The position numbers and the translations under genes are program-made. Source: an uncultured Alphaproteobacteria bacterium (lineage in GTDB: Bacteria > Pseudomonadota > Alphaproteobacteria > Rs-D84). From it: 64,000 nucleotides of DNA. The notes beneath the pieces are model-generated. The model was not told the origin of the DNA. It saw nothing but the letters and a program-made list of their open reading frames with translations, and did no database searches. The DNA lies in assembly GCA_947054455.1 (NCBI GenBank), contig CAMRWN010000002.1, forward strand, positions 120,104 to 184,103. Reading direction: 5' to 3'. This document shows positions 1-9,614 of this stretch, piece after piece; positions within the stretch are counted from its first letter, which is position 1, and every line of letters starts with the position of its first letter.

Positions 1-1046
1 GCGTCCGCCGTCAGCTTTTTAAGTTCGGCATCGGAATTGTCCAGCGTTTCCAGCTGTGCCGACATCCGCGCCAGCAAATCCGGCAATTCATCCGCTGAAA
101 CACGGTGCTTGCGTGCCGCGGCGCGCAATGCGAACAGACGCTCTTCCACGGTGTCCAGACTGTCGGTATCAATGTCGTCCGGCGCCAGCTGGTCGGATAT
201 TTCCGCCGCAGCCTGCGCGATTTCATACAGCCGGTCAATTTGCGCGGCGTACGGATTTGGATCTGTCTTGATGCGCTGCAGAATATGCGCAACGGAATAT
301 ATCTGTGATTCCAGCGACTGGCCGCGCGGGGACATTGCCTCGGCCGCTTCGGCCAGAATGGCGGCGTTTTTTTCAGTATTCATCATCGCGGCGCGACGCG
401 CGGCCAGTTCTTCTTCCTCGCCAGGGGTGGCGTTCAGCGCCCGCAGTTCCGACACATTGTGTTCCAAGAAATCGCGTTCGCTCTCGCTGCGGGCCAAAGT
501 TTCGTGCAGTCGGGCCAAACGAACCTCACATTCGTGATAGCTGGCGTATGCATCCCTGGCCGAATTCAGTAATTCGCGATATCCTGCCTGATGCGTGGCG
601 GCAAACGCGTCCAGTGTGTCGCGGTGCGTGGCGGAATTCAGCAATGCGTGGTTGGCAAACTGGCCGTGTATTTCAACCAGACTGTCGCCAATTTGCTTTA
701 AAATTTTGGCCGATACAGGGGTGTCGTTAACCCACGCCCTGCTTTTACCGTCGGCACCCAGTGTGCGGCGTAAAATCAGCCCATCATCACATTCTATTCC
801 ATTTTCGGTCAGCAGAATTTTTGCCGCCGCGGGTACGGTGTTAAATTCTGCAACCACATACGCCGTGTCGCATCCGCTTCGTACCAGTGCGGCGTCCGAA
901 CGCGCCCCCAGCGCCAGCGACAATGCGTCCAGCAAAATACTCTTGCCCGCACCGGTTTCGCCGGTCAGTATGTTCAGCCCGGCGCCGAATTCCAAATTCA
1001 GCTTTTCAATCAGTACAATATTAGAAATGCTTAAAGAAACCAACAT
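1..1046 (-). CDS. recN: DNA repair protein RecN (5' part of gene, runs off the left edge)
   Basis: SMC-like ATPase that acts in double-strand break repair. The N-terminal 348 residues are present; the gene continues beyond base 1. The protein opens with MLVSLSISNIVLIEKL and carries a Walker A motif (GETGAGKS, about residues 30-37) followed by the typical LLDALSLALGARSD stretch. The family signature HGQFANHALL (compare HGQHAHQ in other RecN) lies near residue 120, and a long Glu/Ala/Arg-rich coiled coil follows. The start is the ATG at 1046, directly in front of the conserved strand. It reads in the same direction as the addA genes behind it, so the two repair functions are neighbours. Known family, clear assignment; only the length is unknown. 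Confidence 0.95.
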   Translation of the reverse strand, partial: MLVSLSISNIVLIEKLNLEFGAGLNILTGETGAGKSILLDALSLALGARSDAALVRSGCDTAYVVAEFNTVPAAAKILLTENGIECDDGLILRRTLGADGKSRAWVNDTPVSAKILKQIGDSLVEIHGQFANHALLNSATHRDTLDAFAATHQAGYRELLNSARDAYASYHECEVRLARLHETLARSESERDFLEHNVSELRALNATPGEEEELAARRAAMMNTEKNAAILAEAAEAMSPRGQSLESQIYSVAHILQRIKTDPNPYAAQIDRLYEIAQAAAEISDQLAPDDIDTDSLDTVEERLFALRAAARKHRVSADELPDLLARMSAQLETLDNSDAELKKLTAD

Positions 1047-1101
1047 TATGCGCTGATTATAATCGTTTTAGTTTCGTGATTTCAAGGCTTTTTAGACAGT
1101 G

Positions 1102-1548
1102 TCAGACAATTTTTTCCAACTGCCAGTCATGCGTCCATAAAATATACGCTGTTATTTCATATCCCGGATAAATCCGCTGCATCAGACGTTTATATTCTGT
1201 CAGTTGCAAAACGTATTTAGCGCGCATGGCATCGCGGCTGACATCGGATTTGTAATCCAGAATTCGAATTTTTTTACACTGATGCCCGACAATAATTCGG
1301 TCTATGCGGCGGCTCAGGAACCGGCCGTCCAATTCGCCGGCCACGGGAACCTCTGTCATGGCGTCGGGCGTGAAAAATTCGGCCAGCATCGGACAGGCCG
1401 CTATGCGCGCCGCCAGCTGTTCATCGCCACGGGCCGCGCCGCCGTCAATTACCACGGTGCGCAGACGCGCATGCATTTTTGTTCCGCATTCCGTGGCAAA
1501 AGAACGACTTTGTTCTTCCTGCAATAATTCGCGCAAACTATTCGCCAT
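1102..1548 (-). CDS. addA: C-terminal nuclease part of AddA, encoded as a separate ORF
   Basis: A 148-residue protein that corresponds to the C-terminal RecB-type nuclease region of AddA. The core RIDRII...IRILDYKSD matches the PD-(D/E)xK site (Asp of RIDR, then D-x-K in LDYKSD), followed by a QLTEYKRLM helix like the QxxxY motif of RecB nucleases. The ATG at 1548 overlaps the end of the helicase ORF by 11 bases in another frame. An AAGGA motif 6 bases upstream could drive translational coupling. In most alphaproteobacteria both parts are one protein of about 1150 residues; here 887+148 residues are in two frames. Either a real gene split or a frameshift (mutation or assembly error). Confidence 0.8.
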   Translation of the reverse strand: MANSLRELLQEEQSRSFATECGTKMHARLRTVVIDGGAARGDEQLAARIAACPMLAEFFTPDAMTEVPVAGELDGRFLSRRIDRIIVGHQCKKIRILDYKSDVSRDAMRAKYVLQLTEYKRLMQRIYPGYEITAYILWTHDWQLEKIV

Positions 1549-4201
1549 GCACAATCCTTATTGTTTCACCGTCAAATGTCGCACCGGGGATGTTTTGTAA
1601 ATGCTGCCATAATTGCGCATGCCACGAAATATCTGGCGCGCTTGCATACGTTGTGTATCCATATATGTACAGGTGGTCGCGCGCACGCGTCATCGCGACA
1701 TACAACAGGCGATAGTATTCCGCAATGCGAACGTTCATCAGCGCGTCAGCCGCCGCTGCGCGCCGCACGCTGTCGTCGCTGCGGGGCGACCACAGCCATA
1801 CATTTTGCGCCGTGTCCGTCCCGTCGGATTTTCCGCGGCGCATTTCCGGCGTAATTGGCAGCACCTGCTCCGTCCCGGGTGTCCGCGCGGTATCAATCAG
1901 AAAGACAACCGGTGCCTCTAATCCCTTGCTGCCGTGCACGGTTGCGATGCGCACGCCGGACGCGGCATCCATGTCGCGTTTTATTTCGCTGCCACCGGTT
2001 ATGAACCATTTAAGGAAATGCCGAAGTATTCCCGGCTGGGTGCGTTCGTACGCCAAGCAAATTGTTAAAAATTCCTCTAGCGGGTCAATCGCCTGGGCGC
2101 CCAGCGCGGCGATAATCTGCGCGCGTGCGCCGCCGTCCAGAATTCGCGTGAAGAATGAATACGGCGCCAATACGTCCGCCCACTGTAAAAACTGTTCCAG
2201 TTCTGCATGAATATCTGGATGCGTTTGACGTAAAACATTGAAAACCGTTTCCGGCAATGCGTCCGGTGATGTGGCACGGCGCGATTTTGTTTCTTCGTTT
2301 CTTGTTTTGCAGATATTAAAAATATCCGCTTCATTCAATCTAAAAATCGGACTTTTTAACACACAACACAAACTATAGTCGTCCGTTGTGTCCAGACAAA
2401 ATCTGACCAGATTCATCAGGTCTCGTATTGCTGGAAAATTCGGCAGAACTATTCTGTCGCTGCCTGCGACGGGAACACTGCGCTTCTTTAATTCCGACAC
2501 CAGCGGGGCCGTCATGGGATGACGGTTTTGCACAAGAACCATGATGTCATGCGGCATGAAACGGCCTGAATCGACCAGTGATTTTATCCGGTCGGCAATT
2601 GTTTTTATATATCCGCCGACATCTGTGCCGTCGGACGCGCGGGAAATCATTTTGTGAACTTCAACCATTCCGGCGTCGCCGCGACGGAAACATGCATGGC
2701 GGTTGTTTGCAAATCCGGTTGCCTGGGCGACGGTCGGATTGGAAAAGAAGCAGTCGACCGCATGCAGTATCGAAGACAGGGAACGAAAACTCTGCGCCAG
2801 CGGTATTTCACGTATCGTGCGCAGGTTGTTTTGTATTTGCGCGGCGATGTCCTGGCGGCTGGCGGCGAATGCGCGCGGGTCGGCGCCCTGGAATCCGTAT
2901 ATGGACTGCTTGGTGTCGCCGACAACAAAGATAGAATGCGGATTTTTCCCGGCATCGCCTTCGGCAAAAAAGTCGCCGGACAACATGCGCAGTATGTCCC
3001 ATTGCAATGGCGATGTGTCCTGGGCCTCGTCCACCAGGATATGGGTCAGCGACAAATCCAACTGCGACAGCACCCATCCCATAGAATCCGGATTGGAAAA
3101 CAGTTTTCGCGTGTATAGAATAAGGTCTTCGAAATCCAGCAGGCTGCGCTGACGTTTCATATCGCGGTATGTTTGTGCGAACGCCGCACCCAGGTCAAAC
3201 AGTGCGACACTGTCGTCAAAAACGCGACGGCTGGCATGCTGCTGATTCAGGCGATAGACGCGCTCTTGCTCGTCCGCCAAATAATCCTTTTTAGAGACAA
3301 CAGAAATCTTGCCACCGTCGGCTTTTAGGTATATTTCTTTGTATTTTTCAAAATCTATAGTTTTATCAATGTATTGTTTTGTTATATTAACAATATCAAA
3401 CAGGTATTTTGCCGGCTTTTTTGATGCATTTATATCAGATGTTGCCATATTAATGATATCTAACAGCTTTTCTGACGAAAAATCATATGAAATCGGTGTA
3501 TTCAATTCTAAAAAATATTCAATTGTATCAATGAAATATTTACGATACTTATCAATATCAGACGCTTGGAAAAAGTACTTGTAAAGTCCGCTTAATATAT
3601 CCATTAAATCGGCCAGATAGTTTTCAGATACTCTGCCGACGATGTGTGCGAACGCATCTTTGACACGTTCAAAGTTTTGGATTGATTCGTCCCGTGCATT
3701 TATCAGTTTGTCGAACGCATCGTTCATCAATACACGCTGGTTTGCATCCGATACCAGCGTCCATGCAGGTGGCAATCCGGCCTCTATTGGAAAGCGGCGC
3801 AAAATCTCTTCGCAGAATCCGTGGATTGTTTTGATTTTCAAAACGTCCGGGTTGTCTATGTATTGGAAAAATATTTCACGGGCATGTGCGATGTCGTCCG
3901 CTGTTGCTGGATTGTTTATCGCCACCCCGTCCAGCAATTCACGCAATTGCGCGTCCGTGGCCATCGCCCATCCACGCAACGCGGCCAGAATTCTGTTTCG
4001 CATTTCGCCCGCGCCCGCGTTTGTATACGTCAGGCACAATATGCCACCCGCCCCGATGTTGGGTGCACGAAACAATATGCGCAGCAGGCGTCGCACCAAA
4101 ACACTGGTTTTGCCTGTGCCTGCGTTTGCCTGGACCCATATGTTTTCCAACGGGTTGGCCGCCGTGTCCTGGGCGGGGGAAAGGATGCTTTTTTGTGCCA
4201 T
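1538..4201 (-). CDS. addA: AddA-type UvrD/RecB superfamily helicase (double-strand break repair)
   Basis: Helicase subunit of the AddAB recombination complex, which resects broken ends for RecA. The 887-residue ORF has Walker A ANAGTGKTSVL near residue 28, the motif LCLTYTNAGAGEM (motif Ia region), a DExx box LVDEAQDTSPLQW, FVVGDTKQSIYGFQGA (motif III), HGSKGLEAPVVFL (motif V) and RLLYVAMTRARDHLY (motif VI). It stops soon after motif VI, so the nuclease domain is missing from this frame and appears in the overlapping downstream ORF. AddB, normally the adjacent gene, is not next door. A promoter-like TTGATG-17-TAGAAT lies in the 4202-4298 gap. The helicase assignment is firm. Confidence 0.92.
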   Translation of the reverse strand: MAQKSILSPAQDTAANPLENIWVQANAGTGKTSVLVRRLLRILFRAPNIGAGGILCLTYTNAGAGEMRNRILAALRGWAMATDAQLRELLDGVAINNPATADDIAHAREIFFQYIDNPDVLKIKTIHGFCEEILRRFPIEAGLPPAWTLVSDANQRVLMNDAFDKLINARDESIQNFERVKDAFAHIVGRVSENYLADLMDILSGLYKYFFQASDIDKYRKYFIDTIEYFLELNTPISYDFSSEKLLDIINMATSDINASKKPAKYLFDIVNITKQYIDKTIDFEKYKEIYLKADGGKISVVSKKDYLADEQERVYRLNQQHASRRVFDDSVALFDLGAAFAQTYRDMKRQRSLLDFEDLILYTRKLFSNPDSMGWVLSQLDLSLTHILVDEAQDTSPLQWDILRMLSGDFFAEGDAGKNPHSIFVVGDTKQSIYGFQGADPRAFAASRQDIAAQIQNNLRTIREIPLAQSFRSLSSILHAVDCFFSNPTVAQATGFANNRHACFRRGDAGMVEVHKMISRASDGTDVGGYIKTIADRIKSLVDSGRFMPHDIMVLVQNRHPMTAPLVSELKKRSVPVAGSDRIVLPNFPAIRDLMNLVRFCLDTTDDYSLCCVLKSPIFRLNEADIFNICKTRNEETKSRRATSPDALPETVFNVLRQTHPDIHAELEQFLQWADVLAPYSFFTRILDGGARAQIIAALGAQAIDPLEEFLTICLAYERTQPGILRHFLKWFITGGSEIKRDMDAASGVRIATVHGSKGLEAPVVFLIDTARTPGTEQVLPITPEMRRGKSDGTDTAQNVWLWSPRSDDSVRRAAAADALMNVRIAEYYRLLYVAMTRARDHLYIYGYTTYASAPDISWHAQLWQHLQNIPGATFDGETIRIVHGE

Positions 4202-4298
4202 TTATGCCCTTGCTTTATGCCAGAGATTCTAGTATAAATTTCATAGAACATCAAGAACCTTATAAAAACCGGGGATTCTCATTTCTTAGGGGGAGATT

Positions 4299-6242
4299 AT
4301 GGAAGCCAACCATACACTTTTTATTACAAATCATATACTGATGATTCTTGGCGGGGGGCTGGGATTTCTGCTGATTTTGGCACTGGGGGTTTTGTTTTTC
4401 GTGTCCAGACGCTCGCAAAAGGTTATGCAGTCGCTGCTGACGCTGATGACACAGCCACAGCGTGCCAAGGTTCAGGACGCGGCACGCGTTTTGCAGACAA
4501 TACTGGCGGATGAAATTGCAAAAATTGAATCTGGGTTCCAAAACATGCGCGACACGTTGAACGCGCAGATTGCATCTGCCGTGGAATTAAAACAGGAATT
4601 GACCGTGCAGAATGACAAACTGGTGGATACCGCCCAGAATGCGACAAAAAAATTGGTTCAAATGTCCCAGCGTTTGGATAACACCCTGTCGGGGTTGCAG
4701 GGGGTTGTGGATTCCGATTCCTGGCGCGATGTTCAGCAGTCTACGGACAGGTTTGGCGCGACCGTCAACGATTTGTTGGAAAAAATTAATGCAACCGCCG
4801 GCGACGCTGAACAACAAACGGCCCGCATCCAGCAACAAATTGAAGGCTGGATTTCAGCGTCTGATGAAATGGCGCAAAAATTGCATAATGAATTCGATTC
4901 TAATGCCAAAAACATGCATGCGGCATCTGACGAGGCTGCCACCCTGCAGCAGCAGTTATCGGCCCTGGCCCAGTCGACGGCCGAAGGGTTTAACAATGTA
5001 AAGGGGGCATCCGCGGATTATGCGGTCGTTATGGAACAAAACAACAAGATGTTGGACGGACACTTGAACAGGCTGGATTCGTTCGGCAAGCAGTCGAAAA
5101 AACAGCTGACCAGCCAGATGAATACACTGACCAATACGGCAAATGTTGTCGCAGGACAGGTTCGGTTGACGGAATCCTCTATTGAAAAGCAGATTCGAAA
5201 ACTGACCGATGCGGTCGAGGCATTGATGTCGTCCGCCGGCACGACCGAGGCCGCCGTCCGTGGAATTTCGACAGAACTGGCGACATTGACCAATCGTTTT
5301 GACAGCGAAATCAAGGAATTTGCAACCGGCGTTGTTTCAGAATTGAAAACGGTTTCCGGTGTTGCAAACATCACACTGGAAAACACCAAGACGGCGGCCG
5401 GCGCGTTTTCGGAATCTGTCAAGGCAATGGCGACCGGCGTGCGTGAAACACTGATTGAAATGAATACTGCCCATACCCAGCTGTCGGGCCAGTCGGCCAA
5501 TCTTATAAAGATGTCCGCGGAAACAACCGCCCAGCTGCAGCCGCTGTCGGAATTGATTGAAAAGTATTATGCAGCCCTGCCCGACTTGTCGCGCGGTTCC
5601 GTTGAGACGGGTGCGAATCTGGAAAAAACCGTGGCATCGCTGAACGAAAAAATTGCATTGATGAAATCAACTGTTTCCGAATCCACGGCCACAATCAGCG
5701 AGTCTGCCATAAAGCTGGAGGATTTGGCCGGCCAGTCGCGCCAGCAAATGATTGATTTGATGTCGGATTACGCCAAGGCTGTAAATACCATGCAGACACT
5801 GAACAAGCAAATGATGGTCGCGCGCGCAACCGCACCCATGGATGCAATCAGTGCCACGCCGGCGGCATACGGTCGCGTAAGCAGTGCCGACTTTTTACAG
5901 CAGAGCGAACGCATGTTTGAAAAAATGCATGAACAGTCGCTGGATTTGACGCGTGCCGCCGGTGCGGAAATACCGGATGTAGTGTGGAAGAAATACCATG
6001 GCGGCGATAAAACCATTTTCTCGAAATGGTTGGCCAAGATGATGTCGGCGGCCGACAAGAAACGCGTGCGGGAAATGCTGAAATCGGACGCCGTGTTCCG
6101 TTCCCAGGCGACCCAATTCGTGCGCAGCTTTGACAAGATTCTGGCCGGTGCGCGTAATGCCGACAATGCGGACAAACTGGCCGCGACATTAATTAAAACC
6201 GATTTGGGCCAAATATATATAGCACTGAAAGGAGACATCTGA
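4299..6242 (+). CDS. Membrane-anchored long coiled-coil protein, unknown function
   Basis: A 647-residue protein with one N-terminal membrane helix (about residues 13-36, rich in Gly/Leu/Ile, followed by SRRSQK) and then about 480 residues of Gln/Ala/Thr/Asp-rich heptad-like sequence that should form a long coiled coil, reminiscent of apolipoprotein or methyl-accepting chemotaxis protein coils. The C-terminal 100 residues are different, with a compact basic part around WKKYHGGDKTIFSKW, and may be a separate domain. No chemotaxis hairpin tip is recognised. Strong Shine-Dalgarno (GGGGGAG) before the ATG. The next gene starts about 20 bases downstream, so the two probably act together. I do not recognise the family. 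Confidence 0.8.
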   Translation: MEANHTLFITNHILMILGGGLGFLLILALGVLFFVSRRSQKVMQSLLTLMTQPQRAKVQDAARVLQTILADEIAKIESGFQNMRDTLNAQIASAVELKQELTVQNDKLVDTAQNATKKLVQMSQRLDNTLSGLQGVVDSDSWRDVQQSTDRFGATVNDLLEKINATAGDAEQQTARIQQQIEGWISASDEMAQKLHNEFDSNAKNMHAASDEAATLQQQLSALAQSTAEGFNNVKGASADYAVVMEQNNKMLDGHLNRLDSFGKQSKKQLTSQMNTLTNTANVVAGQVRLTESSIEKQIRKLTDAVEALMSSAGTTEAAVRGISTELATLTNRFDSEIKEFATGVVSELKTVSGVANITLENTKTAAGAFSESVKAMATGVRETLIEMNTAHTQLSGQSANLIKMSAETTAQLQPLSELIEKYYAALPDLSRGSVETGANLEKTVASLNEKIALMKSTVSESTATISESAIKLEDLAGQSRQQMIDLMSDYAKAVNTMQTLNKQMMVARATAPMDAISATPAAYGRVSSADFLQQSERMFEKMHEQSLDLTRAAGAEIPDVVWKKYHGGDKTIFSKWLAKMMSAADKKRVREMLKSDAVFRSQATQFVRSFDKILAGARNADNADKLAATLIKTDLGQIYIALKGDI

Positions 6243-6261
6243 TACGAACAATGACAAACCC

Positions 6262-6825
6262 TTGAATATTGTAAATGCACAAGACCTGACCGAATGGTTC
6301 AAAGGACTGACGTGGGGCGATACTGTCGTTGCGATAAGATATGCGGACACAAAAAACCGCGACTTTGTGGCGGCCAATTCTGACGCCGTGGCCAAGATGA
6401 TGACCCATGCCTATATCAAGCGTCATATGACGTATTATCTGAACGATTTTGTTGGAACCGATGCGTTGCAGCCGGTAAAGGATACTGAAAATTTATCGGA
6501 ATGTGTTCGCGCGGCGATTGCCGACGGATATCCCGCATACCAGTTTGATGCATCACGGCTGCCGCCGGAATTTCTGCGACTTGTCGGTAATCTGAATAAA
6601 TTTCTGCATAATGCGGCGATAAAGCATATAGATTCCAAAACACGGTCGAACGAAGGGGAATTTGCCATTGACCTGCAGTTCCTGAACAAGGAGTTTGCAG
6701 ATTATCGCAATGCGATGACCCAGGCAAAATGGCTGGCAAACGCACCGATGCGCGACGGCAAAAAAAATGATGAATTCTCAATGAACGCCGTGCTGAATGC
6801 AAAATCAAAAGATTTGGGGCTTTAA
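6262..6825 (+). CDS. Hypothetical 187-residue protein, co-transcribed with the coiled-coil protein
   Basis: Soluble protein with no signal or membrane helix; not recognised. It begins about 20 bases after the coiled-coil gene and ends in a strong terminator, so it is the second gene of a two-gene operon. The start is uncertain. The only standard start codon in frame before conserved-looking sequence is TTG at 6262. The good ribosome binding site GGAG at 6231-6234 sits 10 bases before an in-frame ACG (6244) but before no ATG, and the ATG at 6251 is out of frame and stops after four codons. Translation may restart at the upstream stop, or a small indel may have changed the start. Confidence 0.7.
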   Translation: MNIVNAQDLTEWFKGLTWGDTVVAIRYADTKNRDFVAANSDAVAKMMTHAYIKRHMTYYLNDFVGTDALQPVKDTENLSECVRAAIADGYPAYQFDASRLPPEFLRLVGNLNKFLHNAAIKHIDSKTRSNEGEFAIDLQFLNKEFADYRNAMTQAKWLANAPMRDGKKNDEFSMNAVLNAKSKDLGL

Positions 6826-6844
6826 TAAAAAAGCCGCAAAAACA

Positions 6845-6876
6845 AAAGCCCGTTGTTATCAACGGGCTTTGTTTTT
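6845..6876. terminator. Bidirectional intrinsic terminator
   Basis: Perfect 10-bp stem (aaagcccgtt / aacgggcttt) with a 6-base loop and T-rich flanks on both sides, between the convergent 6262 gene and rpoD. Confidence 0.9.
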
Positions 6877-8950
6877 AATCCTCCAAGAAGCTTTTTAATT
6901 TACGCGCGCGCGTCGGATGCTTCAGTTTATTCAGCGCCTTTTGCTCAATCTGGCGTATGCGTTCACGCGTCACGCCGATGTATTCGCCCACCTCTTCCAA
7001 TGTGCTGGTTTTGTTGGTAGACATTCCGAAACGCTGGCGCAGAACGGTTTCCTCTTTGGGATCCAGTTCCGACAGAATCTGTGTGACGATTTTACGCAGA
7101 TTTTTCTGGGCCGCGGATGTAAACGGATTTTTGGCCGTTTCGTCGGCGATAATCTCCAAACGCGAACTGTCGTCTTCGCTGCCGACAGGCGCTTCCAGTG
7201 AAATTGGCTTCAGATTCACCTTCATCGCCTTGTGAATCTTGTCGACCGGCAAATAAATCATCTTGGATAATTCTTCGGCGGTCGGCTGGCGGCCGTATTT
7301 GTGCATAAACTGGCGCGATGCACGCTGAATCTTGTGTATATTATCAATCATATGAACCGGTATGCGAATTGTGCGGGCCTGGTCTGCGATGCTGCGCGAT
7401 ATGCCCTGCTGAATCCAGTTGGTCGCATATGTTGAAAACTTGTTCCCCAAACGATAGTCGAATTTATCCACCGCCTTCATCAGACCGATGTTGCCGTCCT
7501 GAACCAAGTCCGAGAAATCCAACCCCAATCCGCGGTTGCTGGATTTTTTCGCAAATTTGATAACCAGACGCAGGTTGGCTTCTATCATTTCGCGCTTGGC
7601 GCGGGCCGCTTCGGTTTGACCGCGACGCACCAGTTCCACCACCTTTTTATATTCGGCGGTCGGCTGTCCTGTTTCGTTCGCGATGGCGGTTATATCCTCT
7701 TGAATTTTCAGGATGTCTTTTTCATGCTTTTTGGCAAAATTGACCCACGCAGGATTTTTGTGCTTCGCCATTTTCTTGACCCAGTTTCGGTTCAGTTCGT
7801 TGCCCGCGTATTCGGCCAGAAAATCTTCGCGCTTTATTTTGTTCGCCAACGCCAGACGCAGCAGTTTACCCTCCAGCCCCATCAGCAACTGGTCCCGCTT
7901 GGTCAGTTGTTCCAAAATTTCGGCGTTTCTGTCGTCGTTAAGGCGTATCTTGCTGACGTGTTCAAACAGTTCCAGACGCATCTTGGTATATTTCTTTTCC
8001 AGCGCGTCGTCTGGTTTGGCGGATGTCAGCAAATTCTCCAGTCGTTTTGCCTGCAGCTTTTGCATGCTGTTGAATATGCGTTTGATTTTTGTAAACAGTT
8101 CCGTAATCATGGGCATCAGCGCTTCTTCCATGACCGGAATTGGCACGCCGGATGTGCCGCGTGCTGTATCTTCCTTTTTTACGCCGTCTTCTTCGTCGGC
8201 ATCCTCTTCATCGTCTTCTTCGGCGGTGCTTTCCTCTAAATCATCCAAATCGTCGTCATCCAGTTCGTCAACGTGTTCCACACCCTTGGATTTCAATGCC
8301 TCGGACAAGGCGGCCAGTGATTTTTGCTCGGCCTCGCTGGAATACATTACTTCCAGATTCACGATATAACGCAGTCTGATGTCGTCATTAAGCAGCTGCT
8401 GATACCAATCCAGCATTGCCTGGATGGTCATGGGACTTTCACACAGGCCGTACACCATCAGGCGCGATGCCGCTTCTATACGCTGGGCAATGGCAACCTC
8501 GCCGGCGGCAGTCAACAACTGAACTGTTCCGATTTGCTTCAGATAAGATTGAACGGAATCTTGCACGCCCAGCACCAGATTTCCGGTCTGACTGCGTTCC
8601 AGCTGTTTTGCAAAGTGTTCGTAATCATCGTCGTTGACATCGACCTGCTCTGCATCGGCATTGAGCAAATTGCGAGTCTTGTCCAACGGTTCTTCATCTG
8701 GGTCGTCATAATATTTATCCATGTTTTTGGAAAAATCACCGGTTTCCAAAAACTCCAGCCCCAAATCCTGCTGAAAGAAATCCAACACTTCGTCTTTTTC
8801 GGCGTCAGGCACCTCGTCCGCTTCGGTCGCAGTATCAAAATCCAACTGAGACAGATAGCCGACCTCTATCGCACTGGATGCCAGTCTTTGCAGGTTTTCC
8901 GGCAATGAATCCATCAGCAACTTGGTTGCTTCATCAAGTTTTTTAGCCAT
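6875..8950 (-). CDS. rpoD: RNA polymerase primary sigma factor RpoD (sigma-70)
   Basis: Housekeeping sigma factor of 691 residues. Region 1.1 is at the N-terminus. A large acidic non-conserved region (about 220-265, dominated by Glu/Asp) lies between regions 1.2 and 2, as usual for group 1 sigma factors. Region 2 includes [20 protein letters not shown] and [20 protein letters not shown], with [20 protein letters not shown] for -10 recognition. Region 4 ends with the helix-turn-helix [20 protein letters not shown]. The gene is followed by the bidirectional terminator at 6845 and preceded at 37 bases by trcR. dnaG, the usual neighbour, is not here. Confidence 0.98.
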   Translation of the reverse strand: MAKKLDEATKLLMDSLPENLQRLASSAIEVGYLSQLDFDTATEADEVPDAEKDEVLDFFQQDLGLEFLETGDFSKNMDKYYDDPDEEPLDKTRNLLNADAEQVDVNDDDYEHFAKQLERSQTGNLVLGVQDSVQSYLKQIGTVQLLTAAGEVAIAQRIEAASRLMVYGLCESPMTIQAMLDWYQQLLNDDIRLRYIVNLEVMYSSEAEQKSLAALSEALKSKGVEHVDELDDDDLDDLEESTAEEDDEEDADEEDGVKKEDTARGTSGVPIPVMEEALMPMITELFTKIKRIFNSMQKLQAKRLENLLTSAKPDDALEKKYTKMRLELFEHVSKIRLNDDRNAEILEQLTKRDQLLMGLEGKLLRLALANKIKREDFLAEYAGNELNRNWVKKMAKHKNPAWVNFAKKHEKDILKIQEDITAIANETGQPTAEYKKVVELVRRGQTEAARAKREMIEANLRLVIKFAKKSSNRGLGLDFSDLVQDGNIGLMKAVDKFDYRLGNKFSTYATNWIQQGISRSIADQARTIRIPVHMIDNIHKIQRASRQFMHKYGRQPTAEELSKMIYLPVDKIHKAMKVNLKPISLEAPVGSEDDSSRLEIIADETAKNPFTSAAQKNLRKIVTQILSELDPKEETVLRQRFGMSTNKTSTLEEVGEYIGVTRERIRQIEQKALNKLKHPTRARKLKSFLED

Positions 8951-8987
8951 GAGACGCCCTTTGCGCTGTTATACGAATGTATGTTTA

Positions 8988-9512
8988 TTATTTGCTTTTC
9001 TTTGCCTTGGCAATCGCTTCGTGCAATGCGGATTCGGAAACCAGCCCCAAAACAATCGGGCTTTGAATCTGAATCAGCGAATAAGAACTGTGTGTTTTAT
9101 TGCGTACGGACGCGACGGTCGGATTGGTGCTGCGCATCAGGCGTGCCACCTGTCCGTCGGACAGTTCCGGATAATTCTTCAGAATCCACAAAATGCCGCC
9201 CAGACGGTTCTGGCGGTGCAATTTCGGCGTATATCCAACACCCTTTTTGTTCTGTGCCTTTTGTGCGACAACTATTTCATCACGCAGTGTCAGGCGGGCG
9301 TTCGGGTCGGCTTCGCACGCGGCGATGTCTTCACGTGTCAGCTGGCCGTTTAAAATCGGATTTAAACCCTGAATCTTGTATGTTTCGGCATCGGCGATAT
9401 TTTTAATTTCCAATTCATGCAGACCGCAGAAATCAGCGATTTGTTCAAATGTCAGTGCGGTGTTTTCAATCAACCAAAGCGCGGTTGATTTCGGCATATA
9501 CGGGTAATTCAT
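8988..9512 (-). CDS. trcR: TrcR/DUF1013 family cell-cycle transcriptional regulator
   Basis: 174-residue protein of the alphaproteobacterial DUF1013 family, annotated in databases as cell cycle transcriptional regulator TrcR. Seen features: opening MNYPYMPKSTALWLIENTAL, a helix-turn-helix-like segment FEQIADFCGLHELEIKNIAD, and the conserved central block GYTPKLHRQNRLGGILWIL and NYPELSDGQVARLMRSTNPTV. The start at 9512 was chosen because it has an AGAGGA Shine-Dalgarno and matches the family's start; the frame is open for 28 more codons upstream. It lies 37 bases before rpoD in the same direction. The family name rests on recall of DUF1013 sequences. Confidence 0.85.
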   Translation of the reverse strand: MNYPYMPKSTALWLIENTALTFEQIADFCGLHELEIKNIADAETYKIQGLNPILNGQLTREDIAACEADPNARLTLRDEIVVAQKAQNKKGVGYTPKLHRQNRLGGILWILKNYPELSDGQVARLMRSTNPTVASVRNKTHSSYSLIQIQSPIVLGLVSESALHEAIAKAKKSK

Positions 9513-9576
9513 GAACGTTCCTCTTTTTACTGGGGGCAATATACACCAAAACACGCCCATTTTCAAGCCATTTTTT

Positions 9577-9604
9577 CCAAAAAACATGTCCGGCAACGCC
9601 GGAC
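9577..9604 (-). terminator. Intrinsic terminator of cysS
   Basis: Stem gtccggc/gccggac (9588-9604) followed, on the minus strand, by a run of T (A-run 9578-9584), 11 bases after the cysS stop. Confidence 0.85.
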
Positions 9605-9614
9605 ATTAACATTC

